From CAZMGB01 sp964565775 (GTDB taxonomy: Bacteria; Chloroflexota; Dehalococcoidia; DSTF01; JALHUB01), in the NCBI GenBank assembly GCA_964565775.1, contig CAZMGB010000002.1, positions 62,001 through 126,000 of the forward strand: 64,000 nucleotides of DNA, in the 5' to 3' direction. A program made the translations under genes and the position numbers. Below the pieces are notes generated by a model. It was not told the DNA's origin and searched no databases. It saw only the letters and a program-made list of their open reading frames with translations. Numbering within the stretch: the first letter of the stretch is position 1; each line of letters starts with the position of its first letter. This document shows, piece by piece, positions 44,655 through 61,909 of the stretch.

Positions 44655-45569
44655 ATGAACATCCTTGAAGTTGAAGGGCTGCGCAAGCGCTACGGAGAGG
44701 TGGCGGCGGTGGACGGCGTCGACTTCTCGGTCCGGCCGGGCGAGACGTTCGGCATCCTGGGGCCGAACGGCGCCGGCAAGACGACAACCCTGGAGATCAT
44801 CGAAGGGCTGCGGGAGCCGGACGCGGGGCGGATCACTCTGCTGGGCCTGGACGCCGTCACGCAGCGGCGTCAGGTGCAGGAGCGGATAGGTGTGCAGCTC
44901 CAGTCCCAAGCGCTGTGGCCGGACCTGACGGTGGAGGAGACGCTCCACGTGTACCGCTCTCTATTCCGCAAGCGGGTCCCCGTCGACGCTATCCTCACGC
45001 GGTTCGAGCTAGCGGAGAAACGGCGCTCGCTCGTGAAAGCGCTCTCGGGGGGGCAGCGGCAGCGGCTCTCCGTCGCCGTCGCCCTCGTGAACGACCCCGA
45101 GTTCGTCTTCCTAGACGAGCCCACCACGGGCCTGGACCCCCAGGCACGGCACGATATGTGGGACCTGGCGCGCGAGATGCGGCGGGCGGGCAAGACGGTG
45201 GTCCTGACGACCCACTACATGGAGGAGGCCGAGGCCCTATGTGACCGCGTCGCCATCATGGACCACGGCCGGATCATCGCCCTCGACACGCCGCGTCGGC
45301 TGGTGCGGGGCCTGGCATTCGATAGCACCGTGGAGTGCAGCTTCGCCGGGCCAATCGAACGAGAGCATCTGCTGGGTCTGCCGGCGGTGCGGGACGCCCG
45401 CAGCGAGGACGGCAGCTATTTCCTATTTACAACCGACGTGTCTTCGACGCTGGCTGAACTCACCAGGTTGGTGGACCGGCAGGGCCAGCGGCTCCAGAGC
45501 CTCCACGTACGGACGGCAACCCTGGAGGACGTGTTCATATCGCTCACGGGCCGCCGACTCAGGGATTAG
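44655..45569 (+). CDS. ABC transporter ATP-binding protein (ABC-2 type)
   Basis: 304 residues. Walker A GPNGAGKT (near 36-43), signature ALSGGQRQRLS, Walker B FVFLDEPTTGLDP, H-loop TTHYMEEAE. The C-terminal extension of about 90 residues is of the kind found in drug and polysaccharide exporters (DrrA-like). Drives the permease encoded 3 bases downstream. Confidence 0.94.
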   Translation: MNILEVEGLRKRYGEVAAVDGVDFSVRPGETFGILGPNGAGKTTTLEIIEGLREPDAGRITLLGLDAVTQRRQVQERIGVQLQSQALWPDLTVEETLHVYRSLFRKRVPVDAILTRFELAEKRRSLVKALSGGQRQRLSVAVALVNDPEFVFLDEPTTGLDPQARHDMWDLAREMRRAGKTVVLTTHYMEEAEALCDRVAIMDHGRIIALDTPRRLVRGLAFDSTVECSFAGPIEREHLLGLPAVRDARSEDGSYFLFTTDVSSTLAELTRLVDRQGQRLQSLHVRTATLEDVFISLTGRRLRD

Positions 45570-45571
45570 CC

Positions 45572-46651
45572 ATGAGCGTAAGGGCCTTCGCGCAACTGGT
45601 CGTGGCCCAGGCGGCGATCCTCCGCCGCAATGTCACCTACTGGCTGACCAGCATTCTTATCGCAGTGCTGTCCATGGCCGTGTTCGGCTGGCTTTTCCAG
45701 CCCGATACGCAGGCCTTCGACCTGGCGGTGGTCGATGAGGACGGGACAGCGGCGTCGCAGAGCCTCGTGGAGGCCTTCGCCGCCGTCGACAACGCGCACG
45801 TGTGGGAAGGGACTCGTCAGCAGGAGTTGGGCAAGCTGAGGGACGGTGACCGAGGAGCAGTGATCATCGTGCCGGAGGGGTTCGGCGACCGACTGGATGA
45901 GGGCGGCGCGTCCGTCCTCGCCTATTACGACAACTCGAACCCCATCGAAATCGGGTACGTGACCAGCACCGTGCAGGCGGTTGTAGACGCCTTCAATACG
46001 CGCGTGACGGGCCGGCCGGACGCGGTACGGTTGCAGACGCAGGCGGTAGAGACAGACAACGTCAAGTTCATCGAGTTTCTGACGCCGGGCATGGTGGGGA
46101 TGACCATCATGTGGACGAACCTGTATGTGGGCGTCATGCTGGTGGAGTGGCGGGAGCAGGGGATCCTGCGCCGGCTGGGAGTTACGCCGCTCAGGCCGGG
46201 CATTCTCATCGGCAGTCAGGCCGTGTCCTTCGCCCTCATCTCGCTGGTGCAGGTGACGCTGATCCTGCTCATGGGCCGCTTCCTGTTCGACGTAGCCATC
46301 AACGGCAGCTTCCTGTGGTTAGGGGCAACGGTGGCTCTGGGCGTGCTCTGCATGCTCTCGCTGGGTTATGTCATCGGCAGCTTCCTCGGCACCCCCACCT
46401 CCGTGAACGCTACCGCCAACCTCCTCGCCTTCCCGATGCTGTTCCTGGGGCGTTCCTACTTCCCTCTCGATCCGCCGGCCGCGCTGATGCCAGTCGTGAA
46501 CGCCGTTCCCCTGACCTACCTGAACGACGCCCTGCGGGAGATAGTCAACCGGGGGAGCGGCCTGAACAATCTGTGGCTGGACTGGTTGGTGCTGGCGGCC
46601 TGGATCGCGGGCGGCTACCTGCTTGCCATTCGTCTATTCCGCTGGCAATAG
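45572..46651 (+). CDS. ABC-2 type transporter permease
   Basis: 359 residues. One N-terminal helix, a large extracytoplasmic domain (about 40-170), then five membrane helices, the layout of ABC2_membrane_3-type permeases. Partner of the preceding ATPase in an exporter, likely of a drug, lipid or antibiotic. Last gene of the TetR operon. Confidence 0.9.
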   Translation: MSVRAFAQLVVAQAAILRRNVTYWLTSILIAVLSMAVFGWLFQPDTQAFDLAVVDEDGTAASQSLVEAFAAVDNAHVWEGTRQQELGKLRDGDRGAVIIVPEGFGDRLDEGGASVLAYYDNSNPIEIGYVTSTVQAVVDAFNTRVTGRPDAVRLQTQAVETDNVKFIEFLTPGMVGMTIMWTNLYVGVMLVEWREQGILRRLGVTPLRPGILIGSQAVSFALISLVQVTLILLMGRFLFDVAINGSFLWLGATVALGVLCMLSLGYVIGSFLGTPTSVNATANLLAFPMLFLGRSYFPLDPPAALMPVVNAVPLTYLNDALREIVNRGSGLNNLWLDWLVLAAWIAGGYLLAIRLFRWQ

Positions 46652-46664
46652 GGCCCGCAGCGTC

Positions 46665-46692
46665 TTGACAATACGCCCGCTGCCGTTAGGCT
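46665..46692 (+). promoter_or_regulatory. Promoter of the hydrolase gene
   Basis: TTGACA (46665-46670), 16 bp, TAGGCT (46687-46692), 51 bases before the ATG. Confidence 0.65.
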
Positions 46693-46742
46693 AGCGGTAG
46701 CCGGGCGGGGAGCCCGATACCCGGAAAGACGGAGCGGATTCC

Positions 46743-47630
46743 ATGGAGGCACAAGCGAACAGAACAGCTCGGATAGACCACGCTCTTCGGCTGCGCGACG
46801 GTCGCCTTCTCGGCTACGCGGAGTGCGGCGCCGCGGAAGGGAAGCCGCTCTTCTTCTTTCACGGGATGCCCGGCTCACGACGTGAGGCCGAACTCGCTGA
46901 TGCCGCCGCGAAAAGGCTGGGAATACGCATCATTGCCGCGGACCGGCCCGGCTACGGCCTCTCCGACTTCAAGCCCGGTCGTACCTTCCTCGAATGGCCG
47001 GACGACGTGCTCGAGCTGGCAGACGCCTTGGGCATCGAGCGGTTCGCCGTCGCGGGCATCTCCGGCGGCGGGCCGTACGCCGCGGTGTGCGCCCTCAAGA
47101 TCCCGCAGCGATTAACCGCGGCGGGTATTATCAGCGGCGTCGGCCCGTTCGATGCGCCGGCGGCGACAGAAGGCATGAGCATGGAGAACCGCCTCCTGTT
47201 CGGCACCGCGCGGCGGCTACCCTGGCTTGTGAACGCACCCATGTGGCTGATGGCGCAGGCGATGCGTCGGTTCCCGGACCGGGCACTCTCCCTCACGATG
47301 CGATCGCTGCCCGAGGCCGACCGGAAGGTGCTGGCCCGGCCCGAGATCTGGGCGCTGTTCGTGGCGGACGTCGTGGAGGCCTACCGCCAGGGAGCCAGGG
47401 GCGCCTCGTGGGAGGCGATCCTCTACTCTCGTCCCTGGGGCTTCCGCTTGCAGGACATCGCCATGGAGGTTCACCTCTGGCAGGGGGAAGAGGACGTGAA
47501 CGTGCCCCCTTCCATGGGCCGCTACCAGGCAGAGTCCATTCCAAACTGCCGCGCTACGTTCCTCCCCGGCGAGGGCCACCTGCTAATCGTCGACCACATG
47601 GAGGAGATGGCGGCAGCACTAGTGGCCTAG
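46743..47630 (+). CDS. Alpha/beta hydrolase
   Basis: 295 residues. FFHGMPGSRRE (oxyanion), AADRPGYGLSDFKPGR, nucleophile elbow VAGISGGGPYA (GxSxG), Asp in LWQGEEDVNVP and His in PGEGHLLI. Typical esterase/peptidase fold protein. Transcribed alone from its own promoter. The substrate is unknown. Confidence 0.88.
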   Translation: MEAQANRTARIDHALRLRDGRLLGYAECGAAEGKPLFFFHGMPGSRREAELADAAAKRLGIRIIAADRPGYGLSDFKPGRTFLEWPDDVLELADALGIERFAVAGISGGGPYAAVCALKIPQRLTAAGIISGVGPFDAPAATEGMSMENRLLFGTARRLPWLVNAPMWLMAQAMRRFPDRALSLTMRSLPEADRKVLARPEIWALFVADVVEAYRQGARGASWEAILYSRPWGFRLQDIAMEVHLWQGEEDVNVPPSMGRYQAESIPNCRATFLPGEGHLLIVDHMEEMAAALVA

Positions 47631-47674
47631 CCGCCTTCCCTCTGTCCACACGGGAGGAGTGCGAGGAAGAAGCC

Positions 47675-48952
47675 CTACGGGTACATGCCCCGGGCCCGAA
47701 CGGCCTCTGCCACCCGGCTCACCGCGATGATGTAGGCGGCCTCCCGCAGCGTGATTGCCTCACGCTCGGCGGTCGCCGTCGTGTCCTGGAAGCTCTTGAC
47801 GATGAGGCGGTGAAGGCGCTGGTTGACCTCGTCCTCCTCCCAGAAGAAGGACTGGAGGTCCTGGACCCATTCGAAGTAGGAGACGATGACTCCGCCCGCG
47901 TTGGCGACGATGTCCGGGACGACAAGGACACCAGCCCCCTTCAGGATCTGATCGGCCTCCGGCGTGACGGGCCCATTCGCACCTTCGATGACCAGCCGCG
48001 CCTTCACGTTCGAGGCGTTGCGACTGGTAATGTCGCCTCCCAGGGCGGCCGGGATGAGGATGTCCACGGGTAACGCCAGGAGCTCGTCGTGGGTGATGTG
48101 GTCGCCAGGGTGGACGTCCGGCAGGATGCCACCTTCCCGCTTGTGGTCCCATAGCGCGTCGACGTCCAGATACTGACCGTCATAGATGCCGCAATGGCGA
48201 TCGCTGACGGCGACCACGCGGGCGCCGGCACGGCAGAGGAGACGGGCGGCCACACCGCCCACCTGGCCGAATCCCTGGATCGCGACCGTAGCGCCCTCCA
48301 GGGACATGCCGAGATGCTGAGTGGCTTCCTGGGCGATGTAGAGAAGGCCGCGGCCCGTCGCCTCGCCGCGACCGATGGTCCCGCCAACGCTCACTGGTTT
48401 GCCCGTGACCATCCCCGGCACCGAGTAGCCCTTGTGCATGCTGTACGTATCCATGATCCAGGCCATCACTCGGGAGTCGGTACCGACATCGGGGGCGGGA
48501 ATGTCCTTCTCCGGCCCGACGAGGATGCTGATCTCACTGGCGTAGCGGCGTGTGAGACGCTCCAGCTCGCCGTCCGAGAGGGAGCGCGGGTCGACGACGA
48601 CGCCTCCCTTGGCGCCGCCATACGGCAGGTTGGCAGCGGCACACTTCCAGGTCATCCACATCGCCAGCGCCCGTACTTCGTCCAGGTCCACGGCGGAATG
48701 GTAACGGAGGCCGCCCTTCGTGGGGCCGCGCGCTTCGTTGTGATGCACCCGATAGCCGGTGAAGACGCGGGGTGTGCCATCGTCCATCTTCACCGGAAAG
48801 TGGGTGATGAACTCGCGCTTGCAGGAGCGAAGCACGTGGCGGAACCCATCGTCGAGGTGGAGGCGGTCGGCCGCGGCGTCGAACTGAGCCAGAGCTACGG
48901 CGTAGGGACTATCGGCCCGAGCCACAGGGTGGGAAGCGGGTTCATCGGTCAT
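47675..48952 (-). CDS. gdhA: Glutamate dehydrogenase
   Basis: 425 residues from ATG 48952 (GGAGGGAGA upstream). Catalytic Lys region LPYGGAKGGVVVDP, substrate motif GPTKGGLRYH, Rossmann segment AIQGFGQVGG. Interconverts glutamate and 2-oxoglutarate with NAD(P). This length fits the hexameric small GDH (GdhB/RocG-like) class. A palindrome lies in the promoter region. An earlier ATG at 49087 would run into the rpoC terminator and is rejected. Confidence 0.95.
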   Translation of the reverse strand: MTDEPASHPVARADSPYAVALAQFDAAADRLHLDDGFRHVLRSCKREFITHFPVKMDDGTPRVFTGYRVHHNEARGPTKGGLRYHSAVDLDEVRALAMWMTWKCAAANLPYGGAKGGVVVDPRSLSDGELERLTRRYASEISILVGPEKDIPAPDVGTDSRVMAWIMDTYSMHKGYSVPGMVTGKPVSVGGTIGRGEATGRGLLYIAQEATQHLGMSLEGATVAIQGFGQVGGVAARLLCRAGARVVAVSDRHCGIYDGQYLDVDALWDHKREGGILPDVHPGDHITHDELLALPVDILIPAALGGDITSRNASNVKARLVIEGANGPVTPEADQILKGAGVLVVPDIVANAGGVIVSYFEWVQDLQSFFWEEDEVNQRLHRLIVKSFQDTTATAEREAITLREAAYIIAVSRVAEAVRARGMYP

Positions 48953-48992
48953 CGATCTCCCTCCAGATGTTTCTCCCGGCACTTCCAGAATA

Positions 48993-49007
48993 GCATGACG
49001 ATCATGC
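48993..49007. promoter_or_regulatory. Palindrome in the GDH promoter region
   Basis: GCATGA - CGA - TCATGC, perfect arms, directly next to a possible -10 (TATTCT on the minus strand, 48987-48992). No good -35 is visible, which suits an activated or repressed promoter. The regulator is unknown. Confidence 0.5.
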
Positions 49008-49052
49008 CGGCCTCGAAGGGGCCGCGCATTCGACGTCAGGTGCGAGACAAGG

Positions 49053-49080
49053 AAAGGGCCCCTCGGCCAAGGGGCCCTTT
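49053..49080 (-). terminator. rho-independent terminator after rpoC
   Basis: AAAGGGCCCCT and AGGGGCCCTTT arms (11 bp) around a 6-base loop. It lies 22 bases after the rpoC stop. Confidence 0.85.
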
Positions 49081-49102
49081 CGCTCATACTCGACGCTCTC
49101 GG

Positions 49103-57314
<8,212 letters not shown>

Positions 57315-57432
57315 AGCGACCTTCTCCTCGAGAGGCGTCCCACTCGTGGTCTGCCGGCGATCAGAAAAGGCTTTGTCTCAAAACCTGCTTATGGGGAATC
57401 GGAGGCAAGAGGACACTGTCTAGCCAGAAACT

Positions 57433-57462
57433 AGTTTAACAGAGCCAGTAGCGCCATGTCAA
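57433..57462 (-). promoter_or_regulatory. rpoBC promoter, proximal
   Basis: Reading leftwards, TTGACA (57457-57462), 18 bp, TAAACT (57433-57438), about 110 bases before rpoB. Confidence 0.8.
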
Positions 57463-57480
57463 CGGTAGCAACAACCGATC

Positions 57481-57509
57481 AATATACACCCAATTGACTG
57501 CAATCGCAA
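57481..57509 (-). promoter_or_regulatory. rpoBC promoter, distal
   Basis: Reading leftwards, TTGCGA (57504-57509), 17 bp, TATATT (57481-57486), 48 bp upstream of the proximal promoter. The remaining gap to 57645 holds only a TATACT box before the acyl-CoA dehydrogenase gene. Confidence 0.6.
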
Positions 57510-57645
57510 GTGGTCCGGCAGCGATTTTCAAGAGATCTCACCCGACCCTCCAGCCCCAGACCTCCCGTCGTGACAACCTACCTTCTCCCTTCGCGCCGCG
57601 CTATACTAGCCGCAACGATAGGGCATGAGAAAGGGAGTGAGAGCC

Positions 57646-58836
57646 ATGGAATTCGAGCTGTCAGAGGAGCACAGGCTAATCCGCGACACCGCCCGCCGCA
57701 TCGCCCGCGAGCGCGTCGCTCCGCGTGCGGCGGAGCTGGACGAGACAGAGCAGTACCCCCACGATATCTTCGACGTCTTCCGTCAGGCTGATCTCCTCGG
57801 CCTCACCATCCCCCAGGAGTACGGCGGCAGCGGCGCCGGCTTCCTGCCGCTCTGTCTGGCCGTGGAGGAGATGGCAAAGTACTGTTGCGCTTCCGGGCTC
57901 ATTCTCCTTCTGACCTGTCTGCCCACGCAGCCGATCCTGCTCGGTGGGACAGAGGAGCAGAAGAAAGGCTACCCGGCCGCCGTGGCCGCCGGCGAGAAGA
58001 AAGGCGCCTTCTGTCTCACGGAGCCCAATGCGGGCTCCGACGCCGCCAACATCCAGACCCGCGCCCGCCGCGACGGCGACGACTACGTCCTCAACGGCGA
58101 GAAGTGCTTCATCTCTGGCGGGAGCGTGGCCGATTTCGTGGTCGCCTTCGCCAAGACCAACCCGGAGGCGGGCACCCGCGGCGTCGCCGGCTTCATCGTG
58201 CCCACGACCACGCCGGGCTTCTCCGTCGCCCGCACCGATAAGAAGATGGGAGTGCGCGGCGTGCCGACCGCCAGCCTTCTCTTCGATGAGTGTCGGCTAC
58301 CCCGCGAGTATCTGATCGGAGGCAAAGAGGAGGGCGGCTTCCGCACGGCCATGCTCACTCTCAGCACCGTACGCCCTATCGTCGGCGCCCGAGGTCTCGG
58401 GGTAGCCCAGGGCGCGCTCAACTACGCGCTCGAGTTCGCGCGTGGCCGTCAAGCGTTCGGCGGCCCCATCGCCGACCTCCAGGCCATTCAGTTCATGTTC
58501 GCCGACATGGCCATCCAGATCGAGGCCACCCGTCTGCTCGTCTACCAGGCCGCCTGGATGGTGGACCAGGGGCGCTACGAGCGGCAGGACGCCGCCTTCC
58601 TCTCGATCGCCAAGGCCTTCGCCTCGGAGATGGCGGTCAAGGTCTCTTCCGATGCCCTCCAGGTCTTGGGCGCACAGGGATACATGCACGACCATCCCCT
58701 GGAGCGCCACTACCGCGATGCCCGCCAGCTCATGATCGTGGAAGGCACGAGCCAGATCCAGCGGCTGGTCATCGCCCGGGCGCTGCTGACGCGCGAGCTG
58801 GCGTATTCCGGCGGTGCCATCAGCGACTACGCATGA
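57646..58836 (+). CDS. Acyl-CoA dehydrogenase
   Basis: 396 residues from ATG 57646 (GGGAG 9 bases upstream). FAD-binding segments FCLTEPNAGSDAAN and GEKCFISGG, then RGRQAFGGPIADLQ and the catalytic Glu in IVEGTSQIQRL, as in butyryl/short-chain type enzymes. Oxidises an acyl-CoA to the enoyl-CoA and passes electrons to ETF. No beta-oxidation partners are adjacent. Confidence 0.93.
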   Translation: MEFELSEEHRLIRDTARRIARERVAPRAAELDETEQYPHDIFDVFRQADLLGLTIPQEYGGSGAGFLPLCLAVEEMAKYCCASGLILLLTCLPTQPILLGGTEEQKKGYPAAVAAGEKKGAFCLTEPNAGSDAANIQTRARRDGDDYVLNGEKCFISGGSVADFVVAFAKTNPEAGTRGVAGFIVPTTTPGFSVARTDKKMGVRGVPTASLLFDECRLPREYLIGGKEEGGFRTAMLTLSTVRPIVGARGLGVAQGALNYALEFARGRQAFGGPIADLQAIQFMFADMAIQIEATRLLVYQAAWMVDQGRYERQDAAFLSIAKAFASEMAVKVSSDALQVLGAQGYMHDHPLERHYRDARQLMIVEGTSQIQRLVIARALLTRELAYSGGAISDYA

Positions 58837-58938
58837 CGAAGTCAGGCATGCGGGCCAGATGGAGCAGACGCTGATCCGGCGCTCCGACCTGAGCTCTGAG
58901 CAGGAATGATTCGCTAGGGGCTCTCCGTCGGCGGGGGT

Positions 58939-60108
58939 CTACTGTCCGGCGGCTCGAAAGGGGCGAGGTTCCTGGAAGGGCATGGCGGCATAGTAGCTCC
59001 AGGCCTGCCACGCCGGCTTCTCGGAGCCATCGGTGCGGTGCAGCCCGACGTGGCGGAGGAGATCGAAGGGCGGCTCCGTAGCGTAGGCGGGGTCGCAGCC
59101 GGCGAACCAGACCACGAAGGCCATCCTCATGCTGTCCGCATCCCGCAGAACCCGCCAGAGAAACGCCTCCTGCTCCGCCTCGGTGCCAGCGTTGACGCCT
59201 TGTCGGCCCTCTCCCGAGGAGTAGCCCATCGCGGCGATGGCGATCGGCTTGGAGGTGACCCCCAGAAGCTTGCTGTAGTAGTCCTCCGGCATATCCGACG
59301 GGCTGTTGAAGGCGAAGCTGGGGTATGTGCTAACGGCCAGGACGTCCAGCTTCGGCTCGAACTGCTGGATCAGGGCCCAGCGGCTCACCCGCTCCTGGTT
59401 GGAGGGGAGCTCGCCCGCCAGATCCTCCAACTGGAAAGTTGGGAAGATCAGGGTGGAGGGCGACAGAGTCTTCACAGCGTCGTAGGCCTCGAAGTAGAGG
59501 CTGAGGAAGTTGGGGAAGTCTTCGGGATTACTCTCGAAGTACATGTTGACCTCAACCCCCAGGGCCATGTACTTGGGCTTGAGGTTGAGGGCGAGGAACT
59601 TGGCGTAGGCGATGAAGGCGAGTCGGACGTCGGGGTCGCTGAAGGAGGCTCTCGCCAGACGGTCGGGGAGGTCCACCAGCCTTCCCCTGTCCGTGGGGTC
59701 TGTAGGATCGATGGCGACAAAGAGGTCGAGGCCGTTCTCCTCGGCAAGGCTCTTCTCTTCACGAGTGGTCGCTACGGTCTCCTCGGATATGGCACTTCCG
59801 GGTGAGAACTCCTCCCAAGGCGGCGCCCGCTGTATGAGGATCAGATCGCCGTACTCGCCCGCCTGCTCGAATGTCTGCTTGTAGGCCTCCTCGGTCGGCT
59901 CGCCGGGCCAGGAGCTGAACCCCATCTCAAAGTTGCGGACGGCCGACCCCTCCGGCCGCTGCCCGTCGTCGGCGGTGCCGCCACCCCGGCACGCTACGCC
60001 GAGGACAGCCCCGAGCAGCAGCAAGGAGAGAAGGACGAGGCCCTTGCTTCCGTTTGTAATCCTCAAGACTCCTGCCGTGTCACTCAAGAACGTTCGCGGT
60101 TGACCCAT
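58939..60108 (-). CDS. Lipoprotein with glycosidase-like (possible TIM-barrel) domain
   Basis: 389 residues. The signal peptide ends in a lipobox (LGVAC, Cys40), so it is a surface lipoprotein. The rest resembles glycoside hydrolase-like beta/alpha barrels: GVEVNMYF (possible acid/base Glu), LDVLAVSTYPSFAF, IAAMGYSSGEG and MAFVVWFAGCD. Two possible catalytic acids are visible but no known GH family can be named. AGGAGGAAG precedes the ATG. Confidence 0.7.
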   Translation of the reverse strand: MGQPRTFLSDTAGVLRITNGSKGLVLLSLLLLGAVLGVACRGGGTADDGQRPEGSAVRNFEMGFSSWPGEPTEEAYKQTFEQAGEYGDLILIQRAPPWEEFSPGSAISEETVATTREEKSLAEENGLDLFVAIDPTDPTDRGRLVDLPDRLARASFSDPDVRLAFIAYAKFLALNLKPKYMALGVEVNMYFESNPEDFPNFLSLYFEAYDAVKTLSPSTLIFPTFQLEDLAGELPSNQERVSRWALIQQFEPKLDVLAVSTYPSFAFNSPSDMPEDYYSKLLGVTSKPIAIAAMGYSSGEGRQGVNAGTEAEQEAFLWRVLRDADSMRMAFVVWFAGCDPAYATEPPFDLLRHVGLHRTDGSEKPAWQAWSYYAAMPFQEPRPFRAAGQ

Positions 60109-60277
60109 GGCTTCCTCCTGGCCAGCCTCGTTGCATTCTCGCCGGATAGCCGGTTGGGGTCAACCCGCTGACCGGGGCACGACGGCCAGAGATCCCGGCA
60201 AAGAGGGAATCTACAGGTAGCCATGGGCTCCCTGAGGCCAGGAGAGAGGCCCTAGGCCGGATTGTCCCTGCCAAGGT

Positions 60278-60697
60278 GGCTCAGGCTCCCTGTGGTGCTT
60301 CGCAGCGTCTTCTCGCACCGCTTGAGCGCCGTCACGCCTAACGCTACGTGTGTAGACCGAGAGGGCTCGTGCGCTACATCGCAAGATCAGGGCTGGTGCC
60401 CTTTGGACTTAGGTGGTTTCTCCGATACAGACCTGCGATGTAGTGCATTAGGCTGGTGTAGGCCGACCCACGTCCGTCGCGATGAGGCGCCGCGGGCCTT
60501 GGCGCGGCGGGCGATCGCTGTGGCGGGGCATCAGTACCCAAGGGAGTCAACCCGGAATGGGTACGCTCCGGAGGGTCGGCCTCCCAAACGCCTCCGACAC
60601 GTCGAGGCGGGAACCAGCCTTGCCGTCTCGACGGGCACCGCTCCGCGGAGCCCCATCAGGCAGAGGCCGTCCGGTCGCCCGGCCGGGTGGCCTCTGC
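60278..60697. ncRNA. Candidate structured RNA of unknown class
   Basis: No gene fits this 420 bp. Stems seen: 60278-60283/60323-60330 enclosing GGTGC/GCACC; a 14-bp stem 60370-60383/60434-60447 with one G-U, enclosing AGGGC-TGGT-GCCCT; 60488-60494/60503-60509; GTACCCA/TGGGTAC at 60534-60564; GTCGAGGCGG/CCGTCTCGAC at 60601-60632; GCTCCGCGGAGC at 60640; GCAGAGGCC/GGCCTCTGC at 60660-60697, the last terminator-like. RNase P, tmRNA, SRP and 6S signatures are absent. Strand is uncertain. Confidence 0.4.
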
Positions 60698-60794
60698 ACG
60701 TTCTCAAGGGTCCTGCGCTCCCATCGCCGTGCAGGCGCGGCGCTCCTCCGGCCCGCGGAGGGGCGGCGAGCGGCGGCCGAGATGGTCCCCTGCC

Positions 60795-60823
60795 TTGATG
60801 GGGTCAGGCCTCGGTGCTAGAAT
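60795..60823 (+). promoter_or_regulatory. Promoter of the 60.9-62.5 kb gene group
   Basis: TTGATG (60795-60800), 17 bp, TAGAAT (60818-60823), 115 bases before the start at 60939. Confidence 0.65.
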
Positions 60824-60938
60824 TTGCGGGGACGGGCGGCAGGCAAGGGCAATTCGTCACGCCACGTTGACCCGCTTGCTGCCCGGATTCGACGACCCTT
60901 CCCAGGTCTCCGGCCAAGGGCGGACGCCCGCGGGAGCC

Positions 60939-61376
60939 ATGGACAACGAATACGATTTCGACCTGCAAGAGGTCTTCCAGACGGTCCGGACCGCCGACGT
61001 CATAACCTTCAGGTTCGTTATCGTCGGCCACCGCCTCCTCATCGACAACCGCTACACCGAGATCGACGCGCCCCTCGTGAAAGTGGTGCCCCGCGTTAGC
61101 TCCCCTCAGGAGCGGTTCCGCAGCCTCAAGCAGTTGCGACCCCGCTTTCGCCTCCCGGAGAAGATCTGCGCCGTCTGGTGGCCGCGACACGTCGAATCGC
61201 TGGTCAGCTCCGGCGTATGGGCCAGCATCGTGGAACGCATCTCGGCCGCCGGCTTCGCCGAAGCCGCTCGCGGCTGCGAGGAGACGCTCCAGGAGTTGAT
61301 AGACCTGGAGCGCGCAGAGGTGCGCAAGGCGATCCAGGGGGACGGCTACAGAACCCTCTGGGAGCGCACCGCCTAG
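60939..61376 (+). CDS. Conserved-looking protein of unknown function
   Basis: 145 residues from ATG 60939 with GGGAG upstream; the open frame to the left is low-complexity. Starts MDNEYDFDLQEVFQTVRTADV. Features: FRFVIVGHRLLIDNRYTEID (beta strands), RSLKQLRPRFRLPEKICAVWWPRHV, then a helical C-terminus. No known motif. The wide aromatic and charged patterning and the promoter suggest a real gene, possibly a nucleic-acid or regulatory protein. No claim on function. Confidence 0.6.
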   Translation: MDNEYDFDLQEVFQTVRTADVITFRFVIVGHRLLIDNRYTEIDAPLVKVVPRVSSPQERFRSLKQLRPRFRLPEKICAVWWPRHVESLVSSGVWASIVERISAAGFAEAARGCEETLQELIDLERAEVRKAIQGDGYRTLWERTA

Positions 61377-61467
61377 AGCCGATGTTTCCGAGCCCAGCTT
61401 GCCCTCCCTGTGCGACATCGGCGAGCGGCCTCCCCTTCCGTCCAACCCCGGTCGGAGGCGCCGCACC

Positions 61468-61839
61468 GTGATCCCTCGCCGTAAGTTCGAGCGGCTGGTG
61501 GCGAGGGCCCTCGACGGCCTGCCCCCGCCCTTCCGTGAGCGTCTCCACAACGTCGACATCATCATCAAGAGGCGGCCGAGCCGGCAGGACCTGCGGTCCG
61601 CCGAACTGGAGCCGGGCGAAGCCCTGTACGGCTTCTACCAGGGCGTTCCCCTGACCGAGCGGGGCGCGGACTACGGCCTGGTGCTGCCGGACACGATAAC
61701 GATCTTCCAGGAGCCGCTGGAGTCGGACTTCACCGACGAGCGGACCCTGGTGAGCGAAGTGCGCAAGACGGTTCTCCATGAGATAGCTCATCACTTCGGC
61801 ATTTCCGACGAGGAGCTTGTGGAGATGGGGCTGGAGTAG
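61468..61839 (+). CDS. Minimal zincin metallopeptidase (HEIAHHFG type)
   Basis: 123 residues from a GTG at 61468 with GGAGG 9 bases upstream. HEIAHHFGISDEEL (H104, E105, H108) is the signature of the small zincin_1 group found in many bacteria, with the IFQEPLE strand before it. Cytoplasmic single-domain protein; the peptide substrate is unknown. Confidence 0.85.
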   Translation: MIPRRKFERLVARALDGLPPPFRERLHNVDIIIKRRPSRQDLRSAELEPGEALYGFYQGVPLTERGADYGLVLPDTITIFQEPLESDFTDERTLVSEVRKTVLHEIAHHFGISDEELVEMGLE

Positions 61840-61909
61840 GCCCGAGGCCGGCGACCGCTTATCGCCGCCAACGCTGCGGCGGTCGATAATAGCAGGGGAA
61901 CGTTCCAGG

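Noticed and set aside
60534..60564. tRNA-like T-arm on the minus strand (GGGTTGACTCCC)
   Set aside because: No acceptor, D or anticodon arms can be built around it, and it is better explained as the loop of the GTACCCA/TGGGTAC hairpin.
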